A stretch of 64,000 nucleotides of DNA from NCBI RefSeq assembly GCF_000744095.1, contig NZ_JQLI01000008.1, positions 1,860,001-1,924,000 on the forward strand, given 5' to 3'. A model generated the notes under the pieces. That model saw only the letters and a list, made by a program, of their open reading frames with translations. It ran no database searches and was not told where the DNA came from. Shown one piece after another: positions 53,966-63,800 of this stretch (position 1 is its first letter; each line of letters begins with the position of its first letter). The stretch is from Cupriavidus necator A5-1. Lineage in GTDB: Bacteria > Pseudomonadota > Gammaproteobacteria > Burkholderiales > Burkholderiaceae. The position numbers and the translations under genes were made by a program.

Positions 53966-55264
53966 CTATCTGGCAGGCCCGAGCCCGTAGCGATCCGGCA
54001 GCAGGCCTTCCATGTCGATGTCTGGGCCGTCGCAGGCAGTGGCGCTGGCGGCGATCTGGTCAGCCGCAATCTTGCCCGATCCGCAGCTCATCGCCCAGCC
54101 CGTCGAGCCATGGCCCAGGTTAAGGAAAAGTCCGGGCACGGAGGTGGGCCCGATCAGCGGCGGACCATCCGGCAGCATCGGCCGCGCGCCGGCCCATTGC
54201 GTGGCTTCCTGGTAGTTGCCGGCCACCGGGAACCAGTCGCGCGCCACCTTGATCAGCGTGCGCAGTGCGGCGGGCCGCAAGTCCAGCTTGCGCGAGCCCA
54301 GCTCGGCCGTGCCCGCCACGCGCATGCGGTTGCCCATGCGCGTGATCGCGATCTTGTACGACTCGTCCATCAGCGCGCCCAGCGGCGCCTGCAGTTCGTC
54401 GCGGATCATGAACGTGACGGAGTAGCCCTTGACCGGATACAACGGCACGCGCAGGCCCAGCGGACCCAGCAGCGCGGTGCTGTCGGCGCCGGCGGCGACC
54501 AGTACGCGCTCGGCGCTCAGCACCGGTGCAGCACCGTTCTTGCTCTCTTGCGACAGCTCGACCTGCAGCTTGCCGTCCCTGTCGGGGCGGATGCGCGTCA
54601 CCTGCGTGTCGAAGCGGAAGGAAACGCCGGCAGTCTCGGCATGCCGGTGCAGCGCGCGCACGAACATCGGGCAATTGCCCGACTCGTCCTCCGGCAGGTG
54701 CAGCCCGCCGGCCAGCGGCGTATCGGCGGCCAGGCCCGGTTCGATCCGGCGGCATGCCTGCGCGCTCACCAGCTGGTGCGGGACATTGTTCTCGCGCAGC
54801 AGCGCCACGGCGGGCGCGGCCAGGTCCAGGTCGCGCGCGGTGCGGAACAGCTGCAGGTAGCCCTGCAACTGCTCGTAGTCGATCTCCAGTTCGCTGCGCA
54901 GCCGGTGCAGGCAGTCGCGGCTGTAGAAGGCCAGGCGCTGCATGCGCAGCTTGTTGGCGCGGTAGCGCTCCAGCTTGCATTCGCGCAGCCAGCGCGCGAT
55001 CCAGCGCCACATGGCTGGGTCGGCGGAAGGGCGGAACACTACCGGCGCCTCGCGGGCGAAGAGCGTGCGCAGGACCTTGCCGGGCATGCCCGGCGCGGCC
55101 CATGGCGTGACATACCCGGGCGCGATCATGCCGGCATTGCCGAAGCTGGACTCCTGCGCGGGCGCAGCGCGCCGTTCGAGCACGGTCACGTCGAAGCCGG
55201 CCTGCCGCAGGTACCAGGCGGAACACATGCCGATCGCGCCGGCACCGATGACGATCACATGCAT
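53966..55264 (-). CDS. dadA: D-amino acid dehydrogenase (small subunit type, DadA)
   Basis: 432 residues from ATG 55264; GTG 55282 is in frame but a GGAGG upstream of the ATG favours the shorter form. FAD Rossmann motif VIVIGAGAIGMCSAWYL at the N-terminus, ESSFGNAGMIAPGYVTPWAAPGMP, VKGYSVTF, and the C-terminal LNLGHGSTGWAMSCGSGK are the DadA signatures. Oxidises D-amino acids to 2-oxo acids plus ammonia at the membrane, passing electrons to the quinone pool. It follows the TRAP transporter genes by 72 bases and an amidase is upstream, suggesting catabolism of an imported D-amino-acid derivative. Confidence 0.9.
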   Translation of the reverse strand: MHVIVIGAGAIGMCSAWYLRQAGFDVTVLERRAAPAQESSFGNAGMIAPGYVTPWAAPGMPGKVLRTLFAREAPVVFRPSADPAMWRWIARWLRECKLERYRANKLRMQRLAFYSRDCLHRLRSELEIDYEQLQGYLQLFRTARDLDLAAPAVALLRENNVPHQLVSAQACRRIEPGLAADTPLAGGLHLPEDESGNCPMFVRALHRHAETAGVSFRFDTQVTRIRPDRDGKLQVELSQESKNGAAPVLSAERVLVAAGADSTALLGPLGLRVPLYPVKGYSVTFMIRDELQAPLGALMDESYKIAITRMGNRMRVAGTAELGSRKLDLRPAALRTLIKVARDWFPVAGNYQEATQWAGARPMLPDGPPLIGPTSVPGLFLNLGHGSTGWAMSCGSGKIAADQIAASATACDGPDIDMEGLLPDRYGLGPAR

Positions 55265-55336
55265 CTGGCGGGTTGCCTCCACGTTGCCGCCGCGGCCACA
55301 GTCGGACGGACTGCGGGCCGGGCGGCCCGCCCTATG

Positions 55337-56647
55337 CTATTTGACTTCCTGCTGCATGACAATGTCCGGCAGCCACGTGACCACCGTCGGCCAGATCGTG
55401 ATGATGGCGATGGCCACCACCATCATCATGAAAAAGGGCAGCGATACCCGGGCAATGTAGTTGCTGTCCTTGCCGGTCATGCTCTGCAACACGAACAGGT
55501 TGAAGCCCACCGGTGGCGTCACCTCGGCGATCTCCACCAGCAGCACGATAAAGATGCCGAACCAGACCAGGTCGAAGCCGGCCGCCTGCACCATCGGCAG
55601 CACCGTCGCCGTGGTCAGCGCGATCATCGAGATGCCGTCCAGCGCGGTGCCGAGCACGATGTAGATCACCGTCAGCACCGCGATCAGCGCCCACGGCGAC
55701 AGATGCAGCGCCGCCACCCATTCCGCCAGCGCGCGCGGAATGCCGGTAAAGCTCATGGTCACCGACAGGAACGAGGTCGCGCCCAGCACGAACATGATCA
55801 TCGCGGTCAGCCGCGTGGCCGACATCAGGCTTTCCCAGAACGCCGCGCGCGTGAGCGAGCCGCCCGCCCAGGCCAGCCCCAGCGACGCCACCACGCCGTA
55901 GGCGGCGGCCTCGGTGGCAGTGGCGTAGCCGGTGACCATGACCCAGGCGATAAAGGCGATCAGCACGATGCACGGCAGCAGCTGCCGCACCGACGCCAGC
56001 CGCGCGCGCCAGCCGAAGTGGTCGGATGCCGGGGTCTTGTCCGGGTTGGCCAGCGCCCAGACCACGATATAGCCCGAGAACAGCGCCATCAGCAGCAGCC
56101 CCGGAATAAAGCCTGCCAGGAATACGCGGATGATCGACACATCCGCCGAGACCGCGTACACCACCATCGTGATCGACGGCGGGATCAGGATGCCCAGCGT
56201 GCCCGCGCAGGACAGCGAGCCCAGCGTGACGCGCTCGTCGTAGCCCCGGCGCGTGAGTTCCGGCAGCGCCGACTTCGCAATCGTCGCGCAGGTGGCCGCC
56301 GACGACCCCGACACCGAGCCGAAGATGCCGCAGCCCAGGATGTTGACGTGCATCAGCCGCCCGGGCAGCCAGTTCAGCCACGGCGAGAGGCCGCTGAACA
56401 TCTGCTCGCTCAGCTTGGTGCGGAACAGGATCTCGCCCATCCAGACAAAGAGCGGCAGCGATGCCAGCGTGTACGAGGCGCTCGACGACCACCACGCATT
56501 GGCCAGGCTCACCAGCGCCTCGCGGTCGGAGAACACCACCAGGCCGACCCAGGAGGTGACCGCGATGGCCACCGGGATCCATGTGCCGATGGCGAGGAAG
56601 ACGATCAGCACCACCAGCAGGACCAGCGCAACCAATACCGTGCTCAT
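55337..56647 (-). CDS. dctM: TRAP transporter large permease (DctM)
   Basis: 436 residues, about 12 helices. DctM features: LPLFVWMGEILFRT, GCGIFGSVSGSSAATCATIAKSALPEL (the conserved SGSSAAT loop) and LGSLSCAGTLGILIPPSITMVVY. Forms the sodium-driven transport channel with DctQ and receives ligand from DctP. Its start overlaps the dctQ stop by one base (TGATG), so translation is coupled. The symbol is the generic family name; the substrate (dicarboxylate, keto acid, amino acid derivative) is not readable. Confidence 0.94.
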   Translation of the reverse strand: MSTVLVALVLLVVLIVFLAIGTWIPVAIAVTSWVGLVVFSDREALVSLANAWWSSSASYTLASLPLFVWMGEILFRTKLSEQMFSGLSPWLNWLPGRLMHVNILGCGIFGSVSGSSAATCATIAKSALPELTRRGYDERVTLGSLSCAGTLGILIPPSITMVVYAVSADVSIIRVFLAGFIPGLLLMALFSGYIVVWALANPDKTPASDHFGWRARLASVRQLLPCIVLIAFIAWVMVTGYATATEAAAYGVVASLGLAWAGGSLTRAAFWESLMSATRLTAMIMFVLGATSFLSVTMSFTGIPRALAEWVAALHLSPWALIAVLTVIYIVLGTALDGISMIALTTATVLPMVQAAGFDLVWFGIFIVLLVEIAEVTPPVGFNLFVLQSMTGKDSNYIARVSLPFFMMMVVAIAIITIWPTVVTWLPDIVMQQEVK

Positions 56648-57198
56648 CAGATCGTCTCCCCGAAATCGCCGGCGGCGAGCTTGGCTTCCTGCGCCAGCTG
56701 GTAGCGCGGCTTATGCCGGCGCACCACGCGCAGCCATTCGTCGGCAACCGCCAGCAGGAAGCCGATGCAGCCCAGCACCGCGAAACTCTGCGGAATCCAC
56801 AGTGGAATCACGATCTGGCCCTGCGAGACGTCGCCGATCTCCCAGCTCTGCCAGGCGAAGTTGCCCAGCGCCCAGGCCGCATAGGCGGCGAACATCAGGC
56901 ACACGGAGAGCGACAGCACCTCCAGTGCCCAGCGCCGGCGCGGGCCGACCGCTTCCAGCAGCATCTCCACACGCACGATGCCGCCGTGCTGGAAGGTCTG
57001 GCCAAGGATCAGGAAGGCCGAGGCGGCGCACAGCCAGGCCACGAAATCGTCGCCGCCCTTGAACGTCACCGCGGTTTCGCGCGACAGCGACATCAGCACC
57101 ATGATCACGCAGACGGTGAGGATGCACAGCGCGGCGAGCGTGGCGAAGAGGTCGAGCAGGCGGTCAAGCCAGCGCTTGGGGAGGGGGGGAGTTGGCAT
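56647..57198 (-). CDS. dctQ: TRAP transporter small permease (DctQ)
   Basis: 183 residues, four membrane helices (about 15-36, 52-72, 88-110 and 130-152). The sequence between helices reads FKGGDDFVAWLCAASAFLILG and GGIVRVEMLLEAVGPR, typical of DctQ. The start at 57198 (MPTPPLPKRWLDRLLDL) is chosen over 57363, because the extra 55 residues would run through the palindromic repeat at 57237-57264. It is coupled to dctM. dctP lies upstream after 103 bases. Confidence 0.92.
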   Translation of the reverse strand: MPTPPLPKRWLDRLLDLFATLAALCILTVCVIMVLMSLSRETAVTFKGGDDFVAWLCAASAFLILGQTFQHGGIVRVEMLLEAVGPRRRWALEVLSLSVCLMFAAYAAWALGNFAWQSWEIGDVSQGQIVIPLWIPQSFAVLGCIGFLLAVADEWLRVVRRHKPRYQLAQEAKLAAGDFGETI

Positions 57199-57236
57199 GA
57201 TGGGGGGCGGTAGGAGAGGCAGGATGCGTGAAACAA

Positions 57237-57264
57237 CGTCATTCCCGCCTGCGCGGAAATGACG
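57237..57264. repeat. CGTCATTCCCGC palindromic repeat
   Basis: CGTCATTCCCGC and GCGGAAATGACG around a 4-base centre form a 12-bp stem with one mismatch. Such GTCATTCCCGC hairpins are dispersed repeats in betaproteobacteria. It lies between dctP and dctQ and may stabilise the dctP message end and lower dctQM expression. Confidence 0.7.
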
Positions 57265-57301
57265 ATTGCCTTGTACATGAGCAACGCTCGCGGCAGCGGC
57301 C

Positions 57302-58267
57302 TTACTTCCGGTACGCGTCCAGAATGGCCTTGCCATCCTCGCCCGCGCCCTTGGCCCAGTCATCCACCATGACCTTGCCTACCTTCTGCATGTCCGCCTT
57401 GAGCTGCGGCGAAGGCGGCTGCACCGTCATGCCGTTGCGCGACAGGGTGGCCAGGTACTCCTTGGTCTTCTGCTCCGACACCTGCCAGCCGCGCTTTTCG
57501 GCGTCGGCCACGGCCTTGAGCAGCGCATCCTGGGTCGGCTTGTCCAGCGCCGCAAAGGCCTTCTTGCTGACCACCAGCATGTTCTTGGGCAGCCATGCGT
57601 CGACGGTGTAGAAGTACTTCACGCTTTCCCAGACCTTGGTGTCGACCCCGGTCGCGCCCGACGACATGAAGGAGTTGACCGTGCCCGTGGCCAGCGCCTG
57701 CGCCAGGTCGGCGGCCTGGATGGTCACCGGCTGCGCGCTCACCAGTTCGGCGATGCGCGAGGTGGCCGGGTTGTAGGCGCGCCATTTCAGGCCCTTCATG
57801 TCCGCGGCCGAATTGATCGGCTTGCTGGCGTAGATGCCCTGCGGCGGCCAGGCCACCGCGTACAGCAGCTTCAGGCCCTGCTTGTCGAGCACCTTCTCGG
57901 TGACCGGGCGCGACGCCTGCCACAGCTTGTAGGCATCGGTATAGCTGGTGGCCAGGAACGGCACCGCATCGACGCCGAACACCGGGTTCTCGTTGGCCAG
58001 CAGGGACATCAGGATCTCGCCCATCTGCACCTGGCCGGTCTGCACGCCGCGCTTGATCTCGTTGGCCTTGAGCAGCGACCCGTTGGGATGCAGCACGATC
58101 TTGAGCTTGCCGCCGGTGGCCTTGTCCACGTCGCTGGCCATCTGATGCAGGTTCTCGGTGTGCAGGTTGCTGACCGGGTAACCGGTCGGCAGGTCCCACT
58201 TGGTATCCGCCTGTACCGTCATGGCGGCCAACGCCAGGCCGGCCGCAACGATTGCCTTGACTCGCAT
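57302..58267 (-). CDS. dctP: TRAP transporter substrate-binding protein (DctP)
   Basis: 321 residues. Signal peptide 1-20 (MRVKAIVAAGLALAAMTVQA). DctP-fold features: LHTENLHQMASDVDKATGGKL, NEIKRGVQTGQVQMGE, and the ligand-Arg region KGLKWRAYNPATSRIAEL, where the conserved Arg usually salt-bridges a substrate carboxylate. Binds the substrate in the periplasm for the DctQM permease. AGGAGA 7 bases upstream of the ATG. It follows the amidase gene on the same strand with 130 bases between. Confidence 0.94.
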   Translation of the reverse strand: MRVKAIVAAGLALAAMTVQADTKWDLPTGYPVSNLHTENLHQMASDVDKATGGKLKIVLHPNGSLLKANEIKRGVQTGQVQMGEILMSLLANENPVFGVDAVPFLATSYTDAYKLWQASRPVTEKVLDKQGLKLLYAVAWPPQGIYASKPINSAADMKGLKWRAYNPATSRIAELVSAQPVTIQAADLAQALATGTVNSFMSSGATGVDTKVWESVKYFYTVDAWLPKNMLVVSKKAFAALDKPTQDALLKAVADAEKRGWQVSEQKTKEYLATLSRNGMTVQPPSPQLKADMQKVGKVMVDDWAKGAGEDGKAILDAYRK

Positions 58268-58397
58268 CTCGATCTCTCCTGGTGTGCGCGCGGGGGCGCG
58301 GTTGTACAGCTTGTTGCGTACTACCTGGTGCCGCCTGCAGGTCCGACTGCAGGCAGCGCAAGATCAACGGCGCGGATTGCTGAGCGACAGGCTCGGC

Positions 58398-59762
58398 TCA
58401 GTCGTCGCGCTGTGACGGTTGCACGATGCGCTCCAACGCAAGGGCCGTGCCCAGCAGGTCGGCATCGCGCATCGGGCCGTGCGACAGCATCAGCCCCACC
58501 GGCAGCTCGTCCGGCGCGTGGCAGGGCAGCGAGATCGAGCAGCCGTCGAAGAAATTGAATGCCGAGGTGTTGCGCAACAGCAGGGCATTGACGCGGAAGA
58601 ACTGCGCATCATCGGTGCGCAGCGGCGCGATCTCTGGCGCCACCATCGGCACGGTCGGGCAGACCACGGCATCGAAGCGGGCCAGGCGTGCCTCCATGCG
58701 GGCGATCCAGTCGAGTCGGGCGCGGCCCAGGTCGATATAGTCGGCGGCGCTGATATTGGCCCCGCGGTCGATGCGCGAGGCCACGCGCGGGTCGTACAGC
58801 TCGCGCCGGGTGGCCAGCATACGGCGGTGGATGGCGTAGGCCTCGGCCGAGCTGAAGCCGCCTTGCGCGTTCAGGCCGGCCAGTTCGCCGAGTTCCGGCA
58901 GGTCGACGTGCTCGAGTTGCACGCCGGCTGCCGACAGGCGGCCCAGCGCACGGTCGAAGGCGCGCGCGACCACCGGGTCGAGGTCGTCCAGCAAGTACTG
59001 GCGCGGGATCGCCAGCCGCATGGCGGTGGGGCTGGTGACACGCGGTATCACGGCGCTGTCCGCGATCACGCTGTCGACGGCGACGCAGTCGCCGACCGTG
59101 CGCGCCATCGCGCAGGCGGTGTCGAGCGTATAGGACAGCGGGAAGGCGCCGGTCAGCGGCACGCGCCGCGCGGTCGGCTTGAAGCCGGTGATACCGCACA
59201 GCGCGGCGGGGATGCGGATCGAGCCGCCGGTGTCGCTGCCGAGCGCGGCGACGGCCAGGCCCAGCGCCACCGATACCGCGGCGCCGGACGACGAGCCGCC
59301 GGGAATGCGCGCCACCCCGTCGGCGCCGGCCGGGTTGACCGGCGTGCCGAAGTGGGGATTGATGCCGACGCCCGAGAACGCGAACTCGGTCATATTGGTG
59401 CGCCCGACGATGGCCGCGCCCGCCTGGCGCAGCCGCGCGACCACGGTGGCGTCCGCCGCGGCGGGTTGGGCGTCCTGGCGCGCCACCGATGCCGCGCGGG
59501 TGACCTCGCCGGCGATGTCGTACAAATCCTTCACCGAGACCGGCAGGCCCGCCAGCGGGTGCAGCGGCTTGCCGGCGCGGCTGGCGGCATCGGCGGCGCG
59601 CGCGACCTGCGCCGCGGCCTCGAAGGTGCTGTGCAGGAACACGGCTTCCGCGGCCGGGCCGGCCGCCGCCGCAGCCGCCTGCTCGATGATCTGCGCACGG
59701 CTGGTGGCGCCCTCGCGCAGGCGGGTGTTCAGGGTGTCGAGGTCGGGGAGCATCTCTGGCAT
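58398..59762 (-). CDS. amidase (amidase-signature family)
   Basis: 454 residues, full family length. Triad by spacing: K78 in VSVKDLYDI, S157 in PGGSSSGAAVS and nucleophile S181 in GSDTGGSIR (24 apart). Cleaves an amide to acid and ammonia; the substrate is unknown. First gene of the leftward run amidase-dctP-dctQ-dctM-dadA-nnr-DMT, and divergent from a winged-helix regulator gene at 60027, its probable controller. It shares family but little length or detail with the compact amidase at 25280-26470, so they are not recent duplicates. Annotation tools may name it GatA-like; no gatB or gatC is present. Confidence 0.93.
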   Translation of the reverse strand: MPEMLPDLDTLNTRLREGATSRAQIIEQAAAAAAGPAAEAVFLHSTFEAAAQVARAADAASRAGKPLHPLAGLPVSVKDLYDIAGEVTRAASVARQDAQPAAADATVVARLRQAGAAIVGRTNMTEFAFSGVGINPHFGTPVNPAGADGVARIPGGSSSGAAVSVALGLAVAALGSDTGGSIRIPAALCGITGFKPTARRVPLTGAFPLSYTLDTACAMARTVGDCVAVDSVIADSAVIPRVTSPTAMRLAIPRQYLLDDLDPVVARAFDRALGRLSAAGVQLEHVDLPELGELAGLNAQGGFSSAEAYAIHRRMLATRRELYDPRVASRIDRGANISAADYIDLGRARLDWIARMEARLARFDAVVCPTVPMVAPEIAPLRTDDAQFFRVNALLLRNTSAFNFFDGCSISLPCHAPDELPVGLMLSHGPMRDADLLGTALALERIVQPSQRDD

Positions 59763-60026
59763 GGGCGCAAGAACTGGTGAGAGGGCGGGGCGGCAGCGCC
59801 GTTGCGGACGGTGCCTGCCGGCACGGGGTGCACGGGGAGGGCGGGGATGCGCATGCGCCGGGCAAGCCGTGCCCGGCGTTCCTCCTCATGCTTTACCTGT
59901 ATTTATTAGGTGTTCATGCTCATAATTCGCCAATAAACTGTCAAGCTAAAATTGCCGGGTCGTGCTCGGGGCTTATACCTAGCACCCGCTAGCGCCCGCG
60001 CCATCCCATCGAAAGGAGTCTTCCGC

Positions 60027-60641
60027 ATGGCACGCAAGCCAGTCGAGACCGGCCACGCCGCCGCCGTGGCGGATGCTGTGACCGATTCAGTGCCCGACCA
60101 GCCGGCGGCAAAACCGGCGCCCGCGCTGTCGCGCGCGGCCGGCACCAATATCGTGTCGTCGTCCCACCTGGTGTCGGTGCGCAGCCCCGAACTGTCCGAG
60201 TTCGAGTTCGGACTGAATACCGCCTACAACGCCTATAGCCGCTGGGTGGTGCGCTGCATGGGCGCCGCCGGGGTTCGCGACCTGACCTTCCTGGACGTGC
60301 TGGTGCTGCACCACGTCAACCACCGCGGCCGGCCCAAGCGGCTGGCCGATATCTGTTTCGTGCTGAATGTGGAGGACACCCACCTGGTGACCTATGCGCT
60401 GAAGAAGCTGCAGGGGCTGGGGCTGGTGGCCGGGGAGCGGGTTGGCAAGGAAGCGACTTACTCGACCACGCCGGCCGGCACCGAGGCGTGCTCGCGCTAC
60501 CGCGAGATCCGCGAGCAATGCCTGACCAGCAATTTCACCGAGGGCAGCGACGAGAACGTCGAGATCGGCGAACTGGCCCGCCTGCTGCGGGTGCTGACCG
60601 GGCTGTATGAGCAGGCCGCCCGCTCGGCCACGTCACTCTGA
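60027..60641 (+). CDS. winged-helix (MarR-like) transcriptional regulator
   Basis: 204 residues from ATG 60027 with an excellent AAAGGAG 10 bases upstream. An Ala/Pro-rich, flexible N-terminal 35 residues is followed by a helical region (LSEFEFGLNTAYNAYSRWVVRCM) and a winged helix (about 90-160: LTFLDVLVLHHVNHRGRPKR, LVTYALKKLQGLGLV). It resembles the predicted MarR-like regulators grouped as COG5631. Such genes usually sit divergent from an operon for uptake and breakdown of small compounds, as here (amidase and TRAP genes). Effector unknown. The shared gap 59763-60026 contains an A+T-rich island and a perfect CTAGC/GCTAG inverted repeat. Confidence 0.85.
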   Translation: MARKPVETGHAAAVADAVTDSVPDQPAAKPAPALSRAAGTNIVSSSHLVSVRSPELSEFEFGLNTAYNAYSRWVVRCMGAAGVRDLTFLDVLVLHHVNHRGRPKRLADICFVLNVEDTHLVTYALKKLQGLGLVAGERVGKEATYSTTPAGTEACSRYREIREQCLTSNFTEGSDENVEIGELARLLRVLTGLYEQAARSATSL

Positions 60642-60841
60642 GCCATAATTGGCCGGATGTGACGCATAGGCATTATCACGAATTGCCGTAACACGGCGCT
60701 GCGATGTTGTCGCAGTGCAAAATCCGGGGCCCGGCAAGGTACAATAGCGGTTTCCCGCCAGCCGGCACCCCATGCAGCGGTGCCGGTCAAGCTGCAGCCC
60801 CTACCAGGCTTTACCTCCACGCCTCCCTGACCGCTACGATC

Positions 60842-63800
60842 ATGGCGCATTTCTCGTGCTTCTCCGGCGCTTTGGCGCTTTCCGCCTTCCGTCAGCAACG
60901 CCTGCTCACCGCTCTCCGGCAAATCGACGCCGATATCGAGTCGGTGCACGGCCAGTTCCTGCACTTTGTTGACGCGCAGACGCCGCTGTCGGCCGACGAC
61001 CAGTCGCGCGTGGCGGCGCTGCTGACCTACGGCGCACCGTTCGCCGAGCAGGCCGAGGGCGACCGTTTCGTGGTGATCCCGCGCTTCGGCACGATCTCGC
61101 CGTGGGCCAGCAAGGCCACCGACATCGCCCATAACTGCGGTCTCACGCATATCCACCGCATCGAGCGCGGCATCGAGATCACGGTCATCTGCAAGAAGGG
61201 CCTGCTGCGCGGGCGCAAGACGCTGGACGCGGACACCCGCGCCGCCGTCGCCGCGCACCTGTTCGACCGCATGACCGAGACCGTGGTCGCCACCCGCGAG
61301 GATGCCGCCGGCCTGTTCCAGGAACTGCCGGCCAAGCCGCTGCGCTTTATCGATATCTCCGGCGGCCGCAGCGCGCTGGCCGCGGCCAACGTCGAGATGG
61401 GCCTGGCGCTATCGGAGGACGAGATCGACTACCTGGTCGACGCCTACGCCAGGCTGGAGCGCAACCCGACTGATGTCGAGCTAATGATGTTCGCGCAGGC
61501 CAACAGCGAGCACTGCCGCCACAAGATCTTCAACGCCACCTGGACCATCGACGGCGTGCAGCAGGACAAGTCGCTGTTCGCGATGATCCGCAATACGCAC
61601 CAGCTCAATCCGCAGGGCTCGATCGTGGCCTACTCGGACAACTCGGCGGTGATGGAAGGCGATGTGGCCGAGCGTTGGTTCCCGCGCGGCGGCGACCACA
61701 AGTACGGCCGCCACGAGGCGCTGACCCACACGCTGATGAAGGTGGAGACGCACAACCACCCGACCGCGATCTCGCCGTTCCCGGGTGCCTCGACCGGCGC
61801 CGGCGGTGAAATCCGCGACGAGGGCGCGACCGGCCGCGGCGCCAAGCCCAAGGCCGGCCTGACCGGCTTCACGGTGTCCAACCTGATGCTGCCCGAGGCC
61901 GTCGAGTCCTGGGAAAACGACCGCGACGCCGCCCAGCCGGTGGCACACCGCAACCCCGACGACAAGCCCGGCGTGACCGGCAAGCCGGACCGCATCGCCT
62001 CGCCGCTGCAGATCATGATCGACGGCCCGCTCGGCGGTGCCGCCTTCAACAACGAGTTCGGCCGCGCCAGCCTGGGTGGCTACTTCCGCGTCTACGAGCA
62101 GAACGTGGGCGGCACCGTGCGCGGCTACCACAAGCCGATCATGATCGCGGGCGGCATCGGCAATATCGACGCCTCGCACACGCACAAGAACCCGCTGCCG
62201 GCCGGCACGCTGCTGATCCAGCTCGGCGGCCCGGGCATGCGCATCGGCATGGGCGGCGGCGCCGCCAGCTCGATGGCGACCGGCACCAACACCGCCGACC
62301 TGGACTTCGATTCGGTCCAGCGCGGCAACCCCGAGATGGAACGCCGCGCGCAGGAAGTGATCAACGCGTGCTGGCAGCTCGGCGACGCCAACCCGATCCT
62401 ATCGATCCACGACGTCGGCGCCGGCGGCATCTCCAACGCCTTCCCGGAACTGGTGGACGGCGCCGACCGCGGCGCGCGCTTCGACCTGCGTCAGGTGCAC
62501 CTGGAAGAGTCCGGCCTGTCGCCGGCCGAGATCTGGTGCAACGAGTCGCAGGAGCGGTACGTTCTGGCGATCGCGGCGGACAGCTTCCCGCAGTTCCAGG
62601 CCATGTGCCAGCGCGAGCGCTCGCCGTTCGCGGTGGTCGGCATCGCCACCGAAGAAAAGCAGCTGCAGCTGGTCGACGCCAGCGTCGACGCGGCGCTCAA
62701 GGAGCACTACGCCGTCAACATGCCGATGGACGTGCTGCTGGGCAAGCCGCCGCGCATGCACCGTGACGTCAAGCGCGTGGAGCAGGCACTGCCGGCCGTG
62801 GACGTGACCGGCATCAGCCTGGAGCAGGCGGTGCGCGACGTGCTGCGCCACCCGACCGTGGCGAACAAGTCGTTCCTGATTTCGATTGGCGACCGTACCG
62901 TCGGCGGCATGAACGCGCGCGACCAGATGGTCGGCCCGTGGCAGGTGCCGGTGGCCGACGTTGCCGTGACCACGCTCGACTACAAGGGCAACGCCGGTGA
63001 GGCGATGACCATGGGCGAACGCACGCCGCTGGCCGTGATCGATGCCCCGGCCTCCGGCCGCATGGCGATCGGCGAGGCGCTGACCAACCTGGCGGCGGCA
63101 CCGGTCAAGGACCTGGGCAAGGTCAAGCTGTCGGCCAACTGGATGGCCGCCTGCGGCGTGGAAGGTGAGGACGCCAAACTGTATGACACCGTGCACGCCG
63201 TCGGCATGGAGTTGTGCCCGGCGCTGGGCATCAGCATCCCGGTCGGCAAGGATTCGCTGTCGATGCGCACCAAGTGGCAGGACGACGGCGTCAACAAGGA
63301 AGTGGTCGCGCCGGTGTCGCTGATCATCTCGGCCTTTGCCGCGGTGGACGACGTCAACCGCACGCTGACGCCGCAACTGCGCACCGACGCCGGTGACACG
63401 GTGCTGATCGCCGTCGATTTGGGCCGTGGCAAGAACCGCATGGCCGGCAGCATCCTGGCGCAGGTCATGCAGCAGGTGGGCGACAGCGCCCCGGATGTCG
63501 ACAACGCCGAAGACCTGAAGAACTTCTTCAACGTGATCCAGCGCCTGAACCGCGAAGGCAAGGTGCTGGCCTACCACGACCGTTCCGACGGCGGCTTCCT
63601 GGCCACGCTGGCCGAGATGGCCTTTGCCGGCCACTGCGGCGTTTCGCTCAACGTCGACATGCTGGCGCTGGACCCGCAGCAGGAGCAGGACTACGGCGAC
63701 GCCAAGAACTGGGCGCAGCAGATCGCCGAGCGCCGCAACGACCAGACCCTGCGCGCGCTGTTCGCGGAAGAACTGGGCGCGGTGGTGCAAGTGCGCATGC

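Noticed and set aside
59979..59992. CTAGC-ACCC-GCTAG inverted repeat in the amidase/regulator gap
   Set aside because: Perfect but only 5-bp arms; too short to call an operator without comparison, so it is only mentioned with the regulator gene.
60707..60745. TTGTCG and TACAAT as a purL promoter
   Set aside because: The hexamers are 27 bases apart, too far for a sigma-70 promoter; only the -10-like element is plausible.
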